DNA of 48,144 nt from positions 1 to 48,144 of the forward strand of contig JAEZDN010000064.1 in NCBI GenBank assembly GCA_023433275.1, in the 5' to 3' direction. The DNA comes from Verrucomicrobiota bacterium (GTDB lineage: Bacteria; Verrucomicrobiota; Verrucomicrobiia; Opitutales; Opitutaceae). Under the pieces are notes generated by a model. That model was not told where the DNA came from and ran no database searches. It worked only from the letters and a program-made list of their open reading frames with translations. Shown one piece after another: positions 6,292 through 15,482 of this stretch (the first letter of the stretch is position 1; every line of letters begins with the position of its first letter). The position numbers and the translations under genes are program-made.

Positions 6292-8430
6292 TTGAAGCTT
6301 CCTTCCCACATCACGCCGCCTCCGCGCCGGCGGCCCGCGTCGGCTCCCGATCGCACGCCCATCTACGCCATCGTCGGCAACCCGAATTGCGGGAAGACCA
6401 CCCTGTTCAACACGCTCACTGGCCTTCGTCAAAAAGTCGGCAACTACCCGGGCGTCACGGTCGAAAAGAAAATCGGCACCACCTGGTCCCAGCACGGCCG
6501 CCCCATCCAGATCATCGATTTGCCGGGCGCCTATTCCCTCGCGGCGCGTTCGCCGGACGAGGCCGTCTTGCGCGACGTCCTTCTTGGCCGCCGTGCCGAT
6601 ACCCCGCAGCCTGATCGCATCATCTGCGTCGTCGATGCCTCGAACCTCGAGCGGAACCTTTACCTCGTCCACCAGATCCTCGACCTCGGACGCCCTGTCA
6701 TCGTCGCGCTCAACATGATGGACATGGCCGCCGCCGCCGGCCTCAAGGTCGATCCCGCCGAGCTCGAGGGCGAACTGGGCATTCCCGTCATTCCCTGCGA
6801 GGCCGTGCACGGCCGCGGCATCGTCGAGCTCAAGGTCGCCATGAGTCGCGTCGAACTCCCACTCGCCCGCCACCGCTGGGATGTTCCGCCGCCCGTCGCC
6901 CCGGCCGTGGCCGAACTCCAGGCTTCGCTCACCGACAACGATCTTCGCCCACCCCTGGTCGCCCGGGCCGAGGCGCTGTTGCTGCTCACGGATTTCGACA
7001 CCGTGCGCGTCGCCGGGTCGACGCCGCTCAGCGAGCGCACCCGGGAAATCCTCGACCAATGGCGCCGGCGCTGGGCCGCGGAAGGCGCCGATTGGTCGGG
7101 CGCGCTGATCCGCACGCGTTACGATGCCATCGGCCGCCTGTGCCGGAACGTCGTGGTACATCGCGGCGCCGCGGGCCCGTCGCGGTCGGACCGCATCGAT
7201 GCCGTGCTTTGCCACTCCGTCTGGGGCTGGGGCGTGTTCGCGCTGATCATGGCCGCTCTCTTCTATTCCATCTTCTCACTCGCCGAGGCGCCGATGGATT
7301 TCATCGACGGCAATGTCGCCGCCTTCGCCGACTGGGTGAAGGGCACGATGGCCCCGGGCGACCTGCGCGATCTTGTCACGGATGGCATCATTGGCGGGGT
7401 GGGGGGCATCATTATTTTCCTCCCGCAGATCCTGATCCTGTTCTTCTTCGTCGGTCTCCTCGAGAGCACCGGCTACATGGCGCGCGCCGCCTTCATCATG
7501 GACCGGCCCATGAGCCGGGTGGGCCTCAATGGCCGCTCGTTCATTCCGCTGCTCGGCGGCTATGCCTGCGCCATCCCGGCCATCATGGCGACGCGCACCA
7601 TCGAGAACACGCGCGACCGCCTGGTGACCATCCTCGTTACGCCGCTCATGAGCTGCTCGGCCCGCCTGCCGGTGTATCTGCTGATGATTGCCACGCTCTT
7701 GCCGGCCGAAGCCGTGCCCGCCACGACCAAGGCGGGACTCATGCTCCTCATGTACGCCCTGGGCACGCTCGGCGCCTTCGCGTTCGCGTGGCTGTTCAAG
7801 CGCACCCTGTTCAAGGGGGGTTCCGATCACATGATCATGGAACTGCCCGCATACCAGCCGCCGCGGCTCAAGGAGATCCTCCGCCACATGGTCGAGCGCG
7901 GCTGGCTCTTCCTCAAGAACGCCGGCACCATCATCCTCGCCATCTCGATCGTGCTCTGGGCGCTCACCACCTACCCGAAGCACCCCGATCCCTCGGCCAC
8001 GGCCACGGAGCAGATTGCCCAAAGCTTCGCCGGCCGCGCCGGGCACCTCCTTGAACCGGTCATCAAGCCGCTTGGCTTCGACTGGCGCGTCGGCATCGGG
8101 CTCATCACGTCCTTCGCCGCCCGCGAGGTTTTCGTCAGCTCGATGGGCGTCATCTTTGGCGTGGAGTCCGAGGATGAGGACACCACGCCGTTGCGCGACG
8201 CGCTGCTCGCCGCCCACTGGCCGGGCGGGGCGCCACTCTTCACGCCGCTCGTGTGCCTCACGCTCATGGTCTTCTATGTCTTCGCCATGCAGTGCATGGC
8301 CACGCTCGCCGTCGTCAAACGCGAGACCAACTCCTGGAAGTGGCCGCTTTTCCAGACCTTCTACCTGACCGGCACCGCCTGGCTTCTCTGCCTCATCCTC
8401 TACCAAACCGGCCGTGCGCTGGGGTACTAG
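6292..8430 (+). CDS. feoB: Ferrous iron transporter FeoB
   Basis: This is the inner-membrane Fe2+ transporter with an N-terminal G domain. G1 is GNPNCGKTT (residues 29-37), switch regions include NYPGVTVEKK, and G3 is DLPGAYSL. The C-terminal part holds two Gate motifs within a multi-pass membrane domain (GGIIIFLPQILILFFF; LLGGYACAIPAIMATR). Length 712 residues is normal for FeoB. The start is TTG; no ATG suits the N-terminus, which has a Pro/Arg-rich extension of about 23 residues before the G domain. It is in an operon with feoA and the Cys-rich small protein downstream. Confidence 0.95.
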   Translation: MKLPSHITPPPRRRPASAPDRTPIYAIVGNPNCGKTTLFNTLTGLRQKVGNYPGVTVEKKIGTTWSQHGRPIQIIDLPGAYSLAARSPDEAVLRDVLLGRRADTPQPDRIICVVDASNLERNLYLVHQILDLGRPVIVALNMMDMAAAAGLKVDPAELEGELGIPVIPCEAVHGRGIVELKVAMSRVELPLARHRWDVPPPVAPAVAELQASLTDNDLRPPLVARAEALLLLTDFDTVRVAGSTPLSERTREILDQWRRRWAAEGADWSGALIRTRYDAIGRLCRNVVVHRGAAGPSRSDRIDAVLCHSVWGWGVFALIMAALFYSIFSLAEAPMDFIDGNVAAFADWVKGTMAPGDLRDLVTDGIIGGVGGIIIFLPQILILFFFVGLLESTGYMARAAFIMDRPMSRVGLNGRSFIPLLGGYACAIPAIMATRTIENTRDRLVTILVTPLMSCSARLPVYLLMIATLLPAEAVPATTKAGLMLLMYALGTLGAFAFAWLFKRTLFKGGSDHMIMELPAYQPPRLKEILRHMVERGWLFLKNAGTIILAISIVLWALTTYPKHPDPSATATEQIAQSFAGRAGHLLEPVIKPLGFDWRVGIGLITSFAAREVFVSSMGVIFGVESEDEDTTPLRDALLAAHWPGGAPLFTPLVCLTLMVFYVFAMQCMATLAVVKRETNSWKWPLFQTFYLTGTAWLLCLILYQTGRALGY

Positions 8431-8436
8431 AACCAT

Positions 8437-8515
8437 GGGTCACAGAGAACACTGAGCCTGGGTCAATTCCTCGGTGGCCTCTGTGCCCCCTCTGTGCACA
8501 CTGTGTCTAAAGCTC
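8437..8515. repeat. CACAGAG-word inverted repeat after feoB
   Basis: CACAGAGAACACTGAG on the left and CTCTGTGCCCCCTCTGTG with CACACTGTG on the right form an imperfect inverted repeat in the spacer between feoB and the small Feo protein. Confidence 0.5.
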
Positions 8516-8522
8516 TATTGGC

Positions 8523-8693
8523 ATGTCCTCCTCCCTCCAAACCCTGATCGCCCTCGCCGTCGTCGCCCTCGCCGCGACGTTCCTGCTGCGTTCGTGGTTC
8601 CGGAAGAAGAAATCCTCCGGTTGCGGCAGCACCGGCGCCTGTGGCGCCATCAGTCCCGAGGTGAAGAAGCTCCAGGCGCAGCTGCGCAAATGA
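8523..8693 (+). CDS. FeoB-associated Cys-rich membrane protein
   Basis: The 56-residue product has one N-terminal membrane helix (about residues 5-24, LQTLIALAVVALAATFLLRS), a basic RKKK stretch, and a Cys pair in GCGSTGACG. It ends in a short charged helix. Small proteins with one helix plus a CGxxxxC-type motif commonly follow feoB and are annotated as FeoB-associated Cys-rich membrane proteins. A role in handling Fe2+ at the cytoplasmic face is plausible but unproven. It starts 93 bp after feoB on the same strand. Confidence 0.8.
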   Translation: MSSSLQTLIALAVVALAATFLLRSWFRKKKSSGCGSTGACGAISPEVKKLQAQLRK

Positions 8694-8757
8694 AATGTAG
8701 GGTCGCCGCTTGCGGCGACCTAACCCGCAAGGTCGTCGCAAGCTACGAGCCTACATT
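8694..8757. repeat. REPIN-like inverted pair (GTAG-headed)
   Basis: The left unit is AATGTAG followed by the GGTCGCCGC-TT-GCGGCGACC hairpin. The right unit is its diverged inverse, ending CTACATT. It lies between the convergent Feo gene and the large carboxykinase-like gene and touches the stop of the former (offset 1 bp). Confidence 0.75.
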
Positions 8758-8771
8758 CCAATCCAGACTCT

Positions 8772-11700
8772 CTACAGCGGCTGGCGCCCCAGCGTGCCGC
8801 GCAAGGAGGCCAGGTAGTCGGCGGCGGAAACCTTCGCCAATTCCGCGCGGGCGGCCGTGAGGCGCTTGGTCACACCGAGGCTCGCCACCACCGGCGCGTT
8901 GGCCGCGTCGGCCGCGAACTTTTCCAGGGTTTGCACATGCCGCGTCCACAGCGCGATGTCGGCCTGTTGCTTCGACTTCAGCCGGGCGGCATACCAGTCG
9001 CTCGCGAGCAGCGCCTCGCGCGTGAACAGCGCGCGGATCTCGGGGGCGTCGGTCCCCTTGCCCTCGTAATTGCCGTGCGCCATGATGTGCAGCAGCGCCT
9101 TCAGCGGGGGACACGCCAGCTCGATCGTGCCGTCGGCGAAATAGCTCTTGGCGACCCGCTCGTGCGTGGCGCAGATGTTATCCATGCCATCGGCAAAGGT
9201 CGGCATGTCCTGCAGTTCGGGCCGCAACATCTCGGTGGTGAAGATGGAGTGGGGGTGGGTGAAAACGCGGCCGAAGAACACCCGCGCGAACTTCGCCGTG
9301 ATGCGATACCCGAGCCGGCTGGCCTTGATCCATCGGCCCTCATGCTCGAAATCCTGGCATTGCTCCAGGTAACCATGGTCGTAGAGGAACTTCGGGTCCC
9401 GCTCGGCCGCGGTCATGCGGCTCCAGACCTCGGGCACGAGCAGGCTCACGTCATGGTCGACGCGGGCCTTGGGGCCGACGTAGCCCGCCGCCGAGATGAA
9501 CGCGGGTTGGGCGACGAGGATCTGCGCGACCAGCGCGGCATTGAGATCGATGATCGCCGGCAGGCAGTTGAACGGGCCCTTCGTCAACGCACCTTCCGAC
9601 CCGGCACCGGTGGTCGAAGGTGATTTGCCGGTCATGGAGCTGATGTATTCCATGAACAGCTCGGGCAGCTCCATGTGATGGATCGGGCCGTACACCGCGA
9701 GCGACCGGATGTTCGCCTTCTCCTCCGGCGGGTTGTTGCGCCGACCCGGCACGAACGCGTCGACCGGTGTCAGCACCGGTGCGTCGGCCGCGAGGCGGCG
9801 GTGCAGGCGCGCGGCCATCCGCGACAGGTGCACCCCGCGCGCGTCCACGATGTCGGGACGCAACTGCAGGTAACGCGGATTCTTCGATGGCTTGCCGTCG
9901 ACAATGCGCGGGTGCGCGGATGAGACAAACCACGACGGACCCGGTTCGCCGGCGGCGGCGGCGCGCACCAACTGCTTCATGGGCGCCGTGTATTTGGAAA
10001 AGCCAATGGCCTCGTCGACCAGCGCGCGCGCGTCCGGCTGGCCGAGCGGCTCGAAGTTCGAGATGAAGTTGCCGGGCTGGGAAAGCTCGAGTTCCGTCAA
10101 CTTGTCATAGCCGCGGTGGATCGCCTCGTCGGGGCGCTGGAACAGCCGCTGCTCGCAATTCTCCACGTACTTCCGCGAGGGCTCCTCCGGCGAGGCGCCC
10201 GGGACGACGACGGACGCCGTGATGTCGTCCTCCATCTGCACCTTGTAGGCCGGATGGTAATCCTCGCGCAGGCCGAAGACCCGCCAGGCCCCGTCGGCAT
10301 CGTAGCCGATCCGCAGGTAACTCGCCGTGAGCTTGCGGTTGTCGCACTTCAACTCGTTGCCGGGATTGCCGTTGATCAGGTCCACCGAGAAGTGCTTGCG
10401 CCAGTCCTCGCCCCACGTGTGCGAGTAGTGCCGCTTCACCACGAAGACGATTTCCTTGAGATACTGCGGGATCGACCGCAGCCAGGTGTTGTACTCGTCG
10501 GAATACTCCCGTTCGGCCGGCGTGAGGAGCTTGATCACCGAGCCCAGCGATCGCTCGGTGCTCAGGATGGGCCGCGCATCCGCCGGGCGCTTCGCCTCGG
10601 CGCGGAAACGGGTGGAATAGTCGCGGTTGATCAGCGCCGCCACGCGGTCCATGTCCTGCTCGAAATCCGCCACGAACACCGGGCCCGGCAGGATCGCGTC
10701 GGAAATGGGCTTGGAAATTTCCGATTTTCCGCCGCCCGACACCGTGCACGGTTTGTGACAAAGCGTGCCCTCGGCCACGGTGCCGACGAGGTGCCACGCG
10801 GCCTGGGCCGGCGGCTGCTCGATGTGCACCTTGTACCCGGATGGCCGGACGTAGGTCCGGCCCGCCATCAGCGGCAGGTGTTGGGGCGCCCCGTTGCGCT
10901 TCCAAGTCACCGACTGCGCGTTGAGGTCGAAGGCCACGTCCTCGGGGACATAAATGATGTCCGGGTACTCCCGATCCACCGCATAGCCCTCGGGCTTCAC
11001 CTCCATGAGGCTGCCATAGCGCTCCGTCATCTCCGCAAACGAATGCCCGCGTTGCTGCACGTGCAGGTTACCGGAAAACTCCTCGCCCAAGTCGTAAGAC
11101 GGATAAACCAGCGCGCCGCCGGCGTGCTCTTCCTCCGCCAGCCCGAAGAGGTTGGCCGAGTAGCTGATCTGGGTCTTCACCTCCTTCTTGCAGTAACCGT
11201 AGTAGTTGTCGGCGATCAGCGTCACCACCACGCCCGAGGCGTCGCGCGCGCAGATCTTGAAGGCCGAGCCGTTGTTGTAGCGCTCGTCCTCCTTTTTCCA
11301 GCACATGCCATCGCGCCGCTGGCGCTCGCTGGCCTGGTCGTAATGAGGCAGTCCCAGGTCCTTCTTCCGGCACTGCGTCAGGTGCGGCGCGAGGATCACG
11401 CAGCCGGTGTGGCCCGTCCAGCCGGCCGGGTTCAGGGCCGCGTCATTCTCGGGCCGGCTCGGGTCGCCGGCATTGCCAAAGATGCTCTCGACGAAATCCA
11501 GGTTGGAAACCATCGCCCCGGGCACGAAGAACCGCACCTCGAGCCGTTTCTCGGTGCAGAAACCGGCCACCGCGGGCACCACGAGCGGGCGCAGGAGCAG
11601 GGAGACAAAGCACGTCGTGCCGTCGGCCTGCGCGGCCGTGTAAGGCAGGCGGGCGAGTTCGGCGGGCGGCTGCAATGCGCGGCCCAGCAGCCGCACAAAA

Positions 11701-12092
11701 GCCACGGGGGGCACGCCGAGCTTGTCGTCAGGCACCGGCAGGCCGCCCTCGACGATGTGGAAGACTCCCTGCGTGGTGCGACGGTCGCTGGCCGGGTTGT
11801 GCAGCACGCCATTGCGCAGCCGGTAGCTCTTGAGCAGGGTCGATTGGTGGTCGTCGCCATCGCGCGGCAGCGACAACTCACGGGCCATGCCCGCGCGATC
11901 CAGCGCGAAGGTCTGGGCGGGGAGGCGCGGCACGGGCTCGATCGCGCCAAACGTCCGGTCCAGCCACGCCTGGATCCGTCCATCCACCGGCGCGGGCGGC
12001 CGCGGGCGCCGCGGCGCGAGTTCGGACAATTGCGCGTCTATCTGCTGGATGAGTTCGTGCCGGATCGTGTGGTTCATGGCGTGGAGCATCAA
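8772..12092 (-). CDS. Probable PPi-type phosphoenolpyruvate carboxykinase
   Basis: This 1,106-residue cytosolic protein probably interconverts PEP, CO2 and PPi/Pi with oxaloacetate. The call rests on length (PPi-PEPCKs of Entamoeba and Propionibacterium are about 1,100-1,150) and on two blocks I associate with that family. One is KLTASYLRIGYD plus VQMEDDITASVVVP, near residues 584-630. The other is SSMTGKSPSTTGAGSEGAL with KGPFN, near residues 818-842. It is far too long for ATP- or GTP-type PEPCK. The start could also be the internal ATG giving MNHTIRHEL (12077). It stands alone on the minus strand, divergent from the MDR gene. If the call is wrong it is a conserved protein of unknown function. 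Confidence 0.68.
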   Translation of the reverse strand: MMLHAMNHTIRHELIQQIDAQLSELAPRRPRPPAPVDGRIQAWLDRTFGAIEPVPRLPAQTFALDRAGMARELSLPRDGDDHQSTLLKSYRLRNGVLHNPASDRRTTQGVFHIVEGGLPVPDDKLGVPPVAFVRLLGRALQPPAELARLPYTAAQADGTTCFVSLLLRPLVVPAVAGFCTEKRLEVRFFVPGAMVSNLDFVESIFGNAGDPSRPENDAALNPAGWTGHTGCVILAPHLTQCRKKDLGLPHYDQASERQRRDGMCWKKEDERYNNGSAFKICARDASGVVVTLIADNYYGYCKKEVKTQISYSANLFGLAEEEHAGGALVYPSYDLGEEFSGNLHVQQRGHSFAEMTERYGSLMEVKPEGYAVDREYPDIIYVPEDVAFDLNAQSVTWKRNGAPQHLPLMAGRTYVRPSGYKVHIEQPPAQAAWHLVGTVAEGTLCHKPCTVSGGGKSEISKPISDAILPGPVFVADFEQDMDRVAALINRDYSTRFRAEAKRPADARPILSTERSLGSVIKLLTPAEREYSDEYNTWLRSIPQYLKEIVFVVKRHYSHTWGEDWRKHFSVDLINGNPGNELKCDNRKLTASYLRIGYDADGAWRVFGLREDYHPAYKVQMEDDITASVVVPGASPEEPSRKYVENCEQRLFQRPDEAIHRGYDKLTELELSQPGNFISNFEPLGQPDARALVDEAIGFSKYTAPMKQLVRAAAAGEPGPSWFVSSAHPRIVDGKPSKNPRYLQLRPDIVDARGVHLSRMAARLHRRLAADAPVLTPVDAFVPGRRNNPPEEKANIRSLAVYGPIHHMELPELFMEYISSMTGKSPSTTGAGSEGALTKGPFNCLPAIIDLNAALVAQILVAQPAFISAAGYVGPKARVDHDVSLLVPEVWSRMTAAERDPKFLYDHGYLEQCQDFEHEGRWIKASRLGYRITAKFARVFFGRVFTHPHSIFTTEMLRPELQDMPTFADGMDNICATHERVAKSYFADGTIELACPPLKALLHIMAHGNYEGKGTDAPEIRALFTREALLASDWYAARLKSKQQADIALWTRHVQTLEKFAADAANAPVVASLGVTKRLTAARAELAKVSAADYLASLRGTLGRQPL

Positions 12093-12188
12093 AATTTATC
12101 CCCTTGCGACCCGATTCAAGCGGATACCGCCCGGCACGAACTTATGCGCATTATTTGCCAAGGAGCGGGGACCCTTTAGCGTCGGGTC

Positions 12189-13187
12189 ATGCACGCCGTC
12201 GTCTTGACCGGGACTAAAACCCCCGTGGCCCTCCAGTCCGTCCCCGATTCCGTCCCGACACCGGGCCACGCTGTGGTGAGACTCAAGGCCGCGGCGCTCA
12301 ACCATCGCGACCTGTGGATCCAGCTTGGCCAGTACGCCAACATCCGGCTGCCGCTGATCCCGGGCTCGGACGGCGCCGGCATCGTCGAGGCCGTTGGCGC
12401 TCCCGCCGACCAATCTTGGGTGGGTCGCGAGGTCATCATCAACGCGGCGCTCGACTGGGGCGACAACCCCCGCACCCAGGGCCCGGGCTTCCGGATCCTG
12501 GGTTTGCCCGACAGCGGCACGTTCGCGGAAAGAATCGCCATTCCCGTCGCCAACCTCGCGCCCAAACCCTCGCACTTGGATTGGCAGCAGGCCGCGGCCC
12601 TGCCCCTCGCCGGCGTCACAGCCTGGCGCGCCTTGTTCACCCGGGCCCAACTCCAGGCGGGCGAGAAGGTCCTCATCACCGGCATCGGCGGCGGCGCCGC
12701 GCTCTTTGCGCTGCAGTATGCCGTCGCCGCTGGCGCCCGGGTCTGGGTGACTTCGAGCTCGCCGGAAAAGCTCGCGCGGGCGCAGACGCTCGGCGCGGCC
12801 GGCGGTGTGAACTACCGCGACGCGGAGTGGGCCGCAGCCCTCGCCCGCAGCGCTGGTGGCGCATTCGATGTCGTGCTCGACAGCGCGGGCGGTCCCGGCT
12901 TCAGCCAGCTGATTGAACTCTGCGCACCCGGCGGGCGCATCGTGTTCTTCGGCGCCACGACCGGCAACCCGCCGGGGCTCGACCTGAGGAAATGCTTTTT
13001 CCGCCAGATCACGCTCCTGGGCACGACCATGGGTTCGCCCGCGGACTTTGCCGCGATGACCGCCTTCGTCTCGCAGCATCGGATCGTGCCCATCGTCGAC
13101 CGGGTGATTCCGCTCGCCCGGGCCGAGGAGGCCTTCCGCCACATGGAAGCCAGCGCGCAGTTCGGCAAGATCGTGCTCGAGGTTTGA
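12189..13187 (+). CDS. MDR-family zinc-type alcohol dehydrogenase / quinone oxidoreductase
   Basis: This medium-chain dehydrogenase/reductase has 332 residues. The N-terminal GroES-like domain contains ALNHRDLWIQLGQY and PGSDGAGIVEAVG. A Rossmann domain carries VLITGIGGGAALFALQ and ends in the common EAFRHMEASAQFGKIVLEV. No four-Cys structural zinc loop is visible, so it resembles quinone-oxidoreductase-like members. The substrate cannot be read from sequence. It is divergent from the PEPCK-like gene across 96 bp, which must carry both promoters. Confidence 0.88.
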   Translation: MHAVVLTGTKTPVALQSVPDSVPTPGHAVVRLKAAALNHRDLWIQLGQYANIRLPLIPGSDGAGIVEAVGAPADQSWVGREVIINAALDWGDNPRTQGPGFRILGLPDSGTFAERIAIPVANLAPKPSHLDWQQAAALPLAGVTAWRALFTRAQLQAGEKVLITGIGGGAALFALQYAVAAGARVWVTSSSPEKLARAQTLGAAGGVNYRDAEWAAALARSAGGAFDVVLDSAGGPGFSQLIELCAPGGRIVFFGATTGNPPGLDLRKCFFRQITLLGTTMGSPADFAAMTAFVSQHRIVPIVDRVIPLARAEEAFRHMEASAQFGKIVLEV

Positions 13188-13200
13188 TTTTGCCCTCCCG

Positions 13201-13274
13201 GTGGGGGCCGGGCTCGCTCCGTCCTTGCCCGCTCGCGGATGATATCCCGAGGACCGGGCAAGCTCCGCCCGTAC
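13201..13274. repeat. REP-like inverted element (GGACCGGGCAAGC family)
   Basis: The left half is GGGCCGGGCTCGCTCCGTCC and the right half GAGGACCGGGCAAGCTCCGC, in imperfect inverse. The right half matches the element at 34406-34481. It follows the MDR gene stop by 13 bp. Confidence 0.6.
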
Positions 13275-13295
13275 TCGAGTTACTCGGTCCCGCCA

Positions 13296-13943
13296 TCAAC
13301 TCCGCACCCACTCGACCAGCGACTGCACCATCGTCGTCGCGGCTCCGCCGAGGAGGATGAAGAAGAACACCGCGCCGACGAAGACCGCGTAACCCGTCAG
13401 GATGAAAAGCCCGTCCCGCTCCAGCAGGCCCGCGGCGAGCAACAGGATGGTCCAAGCCGGGAACGCGTTGCTGAAGGGAATGGGCAGCGGCAGCAACAGG
13501 GCGAGCGCGGCGATCAGGATCACCACGGCATGAAGCTGCACGAGCAGCGGCGTGTCGGTGAGAAAGGTGAGCCGCGGCCGCAGGAGTTTTTCCAGGAAAC
13601 GCAGCAGTTTTTCCGACACGCCGAACACCTTTCCGATGAATCCCGCCGGCAGTTCCTTGCGCTGGAGATTTTTCGACAACCACGGCCGCTGGCCCAGCGA
13701 GAGACGGAAGGCAATCAGGGCAATCGCCAGCCCGAACGGCGTGGACAACCCTGGCAGGGGGATCGGCGTGATGAACGGGATTGAAAGCAGGAGCACCAGC
13801 AGCAGGTAAGCCCGCCCGCCCAGCGTTTGGATCACCTCGCGCAGCGTGACCGCACGCTCGCCCGCGCTGGCGCGCAATCCCGCCAGCTCCTCGGAAAGCT
13901 TGCGTGGCTTGACGGCCGAAACCCCGCGGAGACGAATTTTCAT
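13296..13943 (-). CDS. ExoD family membrane protein
   Basis: The 215-residue protein has a cytoplasmic N-terminus followed by several hydrophobic segments (YLLLVLLLSIPFITPIPLPG; VILIAALALLLPLPIPFSNA; a C-terminal FVGAVFFFILLGG). The PIPLPGLSTPFGLAIALIAFRL region is typical of ExoD proteins. Family members affect exopolysaccharide synthesis in rhizobia; the biochemical role is unknown. It is the last gene of the minus-strand queC-queE-exoD run, 52 bp after queE. Confidence 0.85.
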   Translation of the reverse strand: MKIRLRGVSAVKPRKLSEELAGLRASAGERAVTLREVIQTLGGRAYLLLVLLLSIPFITPIPLPGLSTPFGLAIALIAFRLSLGQRPWLSKNLQRKELPAGFIGKVFGVSEKLLRFLEKLLRPRLTFLTDTPLLVQLHAVVILIAALALLLPLPIPFSNAFPAWTILLLAAGLLERDGLFILTGYAVFVGAVFFFILLGGAATTMVQSLVEWVRS

Positions 13944-13995
13944 GTCTGGGCGGCTCCCAAGCTCCTCCTGCGGGGCCCCGGCGCGTGTGACGACT

Positions 13996-14688
13996 TCATG
14001 TCCCGCGCCGGTTGCCGTAGAGCTCGATGTGCAGCCGCGGTGCGTAGCGGTAGCCGCGGGCCTTGCACAGCTCGCCCAGCCAGCCCGTCCGGGCCCGCAG
14101 TGCCTCGACCGTCACACCCTCGGGCATGAGCAGGATCTTGCTGGGCGGGATGACTGCGTCGGTTTCCCGCAACATGCCCTCGAGCTCGGCCACGTCGGCC
14201 TCCGAACTGACCACAAACTTCAGCTGGTAGTTTGGATACGCCATCCACGCCGCCACCACCGCGGGCTGCCAGCGCAGTTCCTCGTGTTTCCTCCGCCAGG
14301 CGTCATCCAGCCGCGCGTCGGGCGCGGAGTGCTTCAACTTGGGGCTGAGCGACGCGAGGTCGCACGCGATCCCGCGCGGCGGGATCGTCGCCGCCGTCTC
14401 GATCGTGATGTGATGGCCGCGTTCCTGGAGTTGAAACGCGAGTTCATGGATCCCCGGCGCCACCATCGGCTCGCCGCCGGTGAGAACCACGTGCCTCGTC
14501 GGATGCTTTCGCACCTCGGCCACGATTTCCTCCACCTCCATCGGCCGCCCCTCGGGCTTCCAGGAGGCGTAGGGCGTGTCACACCAGTTGCAACGCAGGT
14601 TGCACCCGCTCGTGCGCACGAACACCGAGGGCACGCCCACCAGTTCGCCTTCGCCCTGGAGGGAATAAAATATCTCGGAGATCAGCAT
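13996..14688 (-). CDS. queE: 7-carboxy-7-deazaguanine synthase
   Basis: This radical SAM enzyme converts 6-carboxytetrahydropterin to 7-carboxy-7-deazaguanine in queuosine/preQ0 synthesis. The N-terminus MLISEIFYSLQGEG is typical. The SAM cluster motif is C29-x3-C33-x2-C36 (CNLRCNWC), followed by VLTGGEPM for SAM binding. Length is 230 residues. It lies downstream of queC; queD, queF and tgt are not in the window. Confidence 0.94.
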   Translation of the reverse strand: MLISEIFYSLQGEGELVGVPSVFVRTSGCNLRCNWCDTPYASWKPEGRPMEVEEIVAEVRKHPTRHVVLTGGEPMVAPGIHELAFQLQERGHHITIETAATIPPRGIACDLASLSPKLKHSAPDARLDDAWRRKHEELRWQPAVVAAWMAYPNYQLKFVVSSEADVAELEGMLRETDAVIPPSKILLMPEGVTVEALRARTGWLGELCKARGYRYAPRLHIELYGNRRGT

Positions 14689-14689
14689 G

Positions 14690-14787
14690 GCTCGAAGTGG
14701 TCGGCGTTCAGCAATCAGCTGTCAGCCGGAAAACGGCACCACGTGCATGGGCCCGAAAATGAGCGCTGACCGCTGATCGCTCGCGGC
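14690..14787. repeat. TCAGC-word inverted repeat between queC and queE
   Basis: TTCAGCAATCAGCTGTCAGC on the left and GAGCGCTGACCGCTGATCGC on the right make an imperfect inverted repeat. Closely similar words occur inside the RlmD-like coding sequence at 23570 and 24296. Confidence 0.6.
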
Positions 14788-15474
14788 TCATCGGGCTGGA
14801 CCCTCCGGCAAGGGCGGCACGGCCACGTACTCCGTTGGATCGACGATCCCGGCCACTTGGAACGCCTCGCGCCGCTCCACGCACGTGCCGCATTTGCCGC
14901 AGTGGGTTTCACCGCCCTTGTAACATGACCAGGTTCGCGAAAAGTCCACGCCAAGCCTCGCGCCCTCGGCGGCGATCTGGCCCTTGGTGAGCGCGATGAA
15001 CGGACGCAACAGCTCGATGCCGGCGTAGGTCCCGCGCTTCATCGCCTCGCCCATGGCCGCCATGAAATCCTCCCGACAATCGGGATAGATCGTGTGGTCG
15101 CCCGTGTGAGCCGCGATGACCAGCCCCTCCGCCTCCGCGCTCTCGGCAAACCCCGCCGCCGCGGCGAGCATGATCCCATTGCGGAAGGGCACGACGGTCC
15201 GTTTCATGTTGTCGGCCGCGTAGTGCCCTTCGGGAATGTCGCCGCCCGTGCGCAACAGGTCCGACGCGAAGAGCTGGCCGATGAAATCCAGCCGGATGGT
15301 CTGGTGCGGCACGCCCAGCTGGCGCGCGTGTTCCGCCGCGAAGGGGATCTCACGGTGGTTGTGCTTGGATCCGTAGTCGAAGCTCAGTGCCGCCCGGACA
15401 TCATGATTCGCCCGCGCCCAATGGAGCGCGGCCACGGAATCCATCCCTCCGGAGCAAAGCACAACGACTTTCAT
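14788..15474 (-). CDS. queC: 7-cyano-7-deazaguanine synthase
   Basis: This enzyme makes preQ0 from 7-carboxy-7-deazaguanine with ATP and ammonia. The start is set at the ATG giving MKVVVLCSGGMDSVAALHWA, placing the PP-loop SGGMDS at residues 8-13 as in the family. A longer frame upstream reads through repeat DNA and is rejected. Four zinc-binding Cys lie near the C-terminus (C184, C192, C195, C198 in CYKGGETHCGKCGTC). Length is 228 residues. It is the first gene of the que run. Confidence 0.95.
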   Translation of the reverse strand: MKVVVLCSGGMDSVAALHWARANHDVRAALSFDYGSKHNHREIPFAAEHARQLGVPHQTIRLDFIGQLFASDLLRTGGDIPEGHYAADNMKRTVVPFRNGIMLAAAAGFAESAEAEGLVIAAHTGDHTIYPDCREDFMAAMGEAMKRGTYAGIELLRPFIALTKGQIAAEGARLGVDFSRTWSCYKGGETHCGKCGTCVERREAFQVAGIVDPTEYVAVPPLPEGPAR

Positions 15475-15482
15475 GAAAAGCC

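Noticed and set aside
10116..12179. A 687-codon open frame on the plus strand opposite the PEPCK-like gene
   Set aside because: It is the complement of a strongly supported gene; the open frame follows from GC-rich codon use. Its translation is Arg/His/Gly-rich with no domain.
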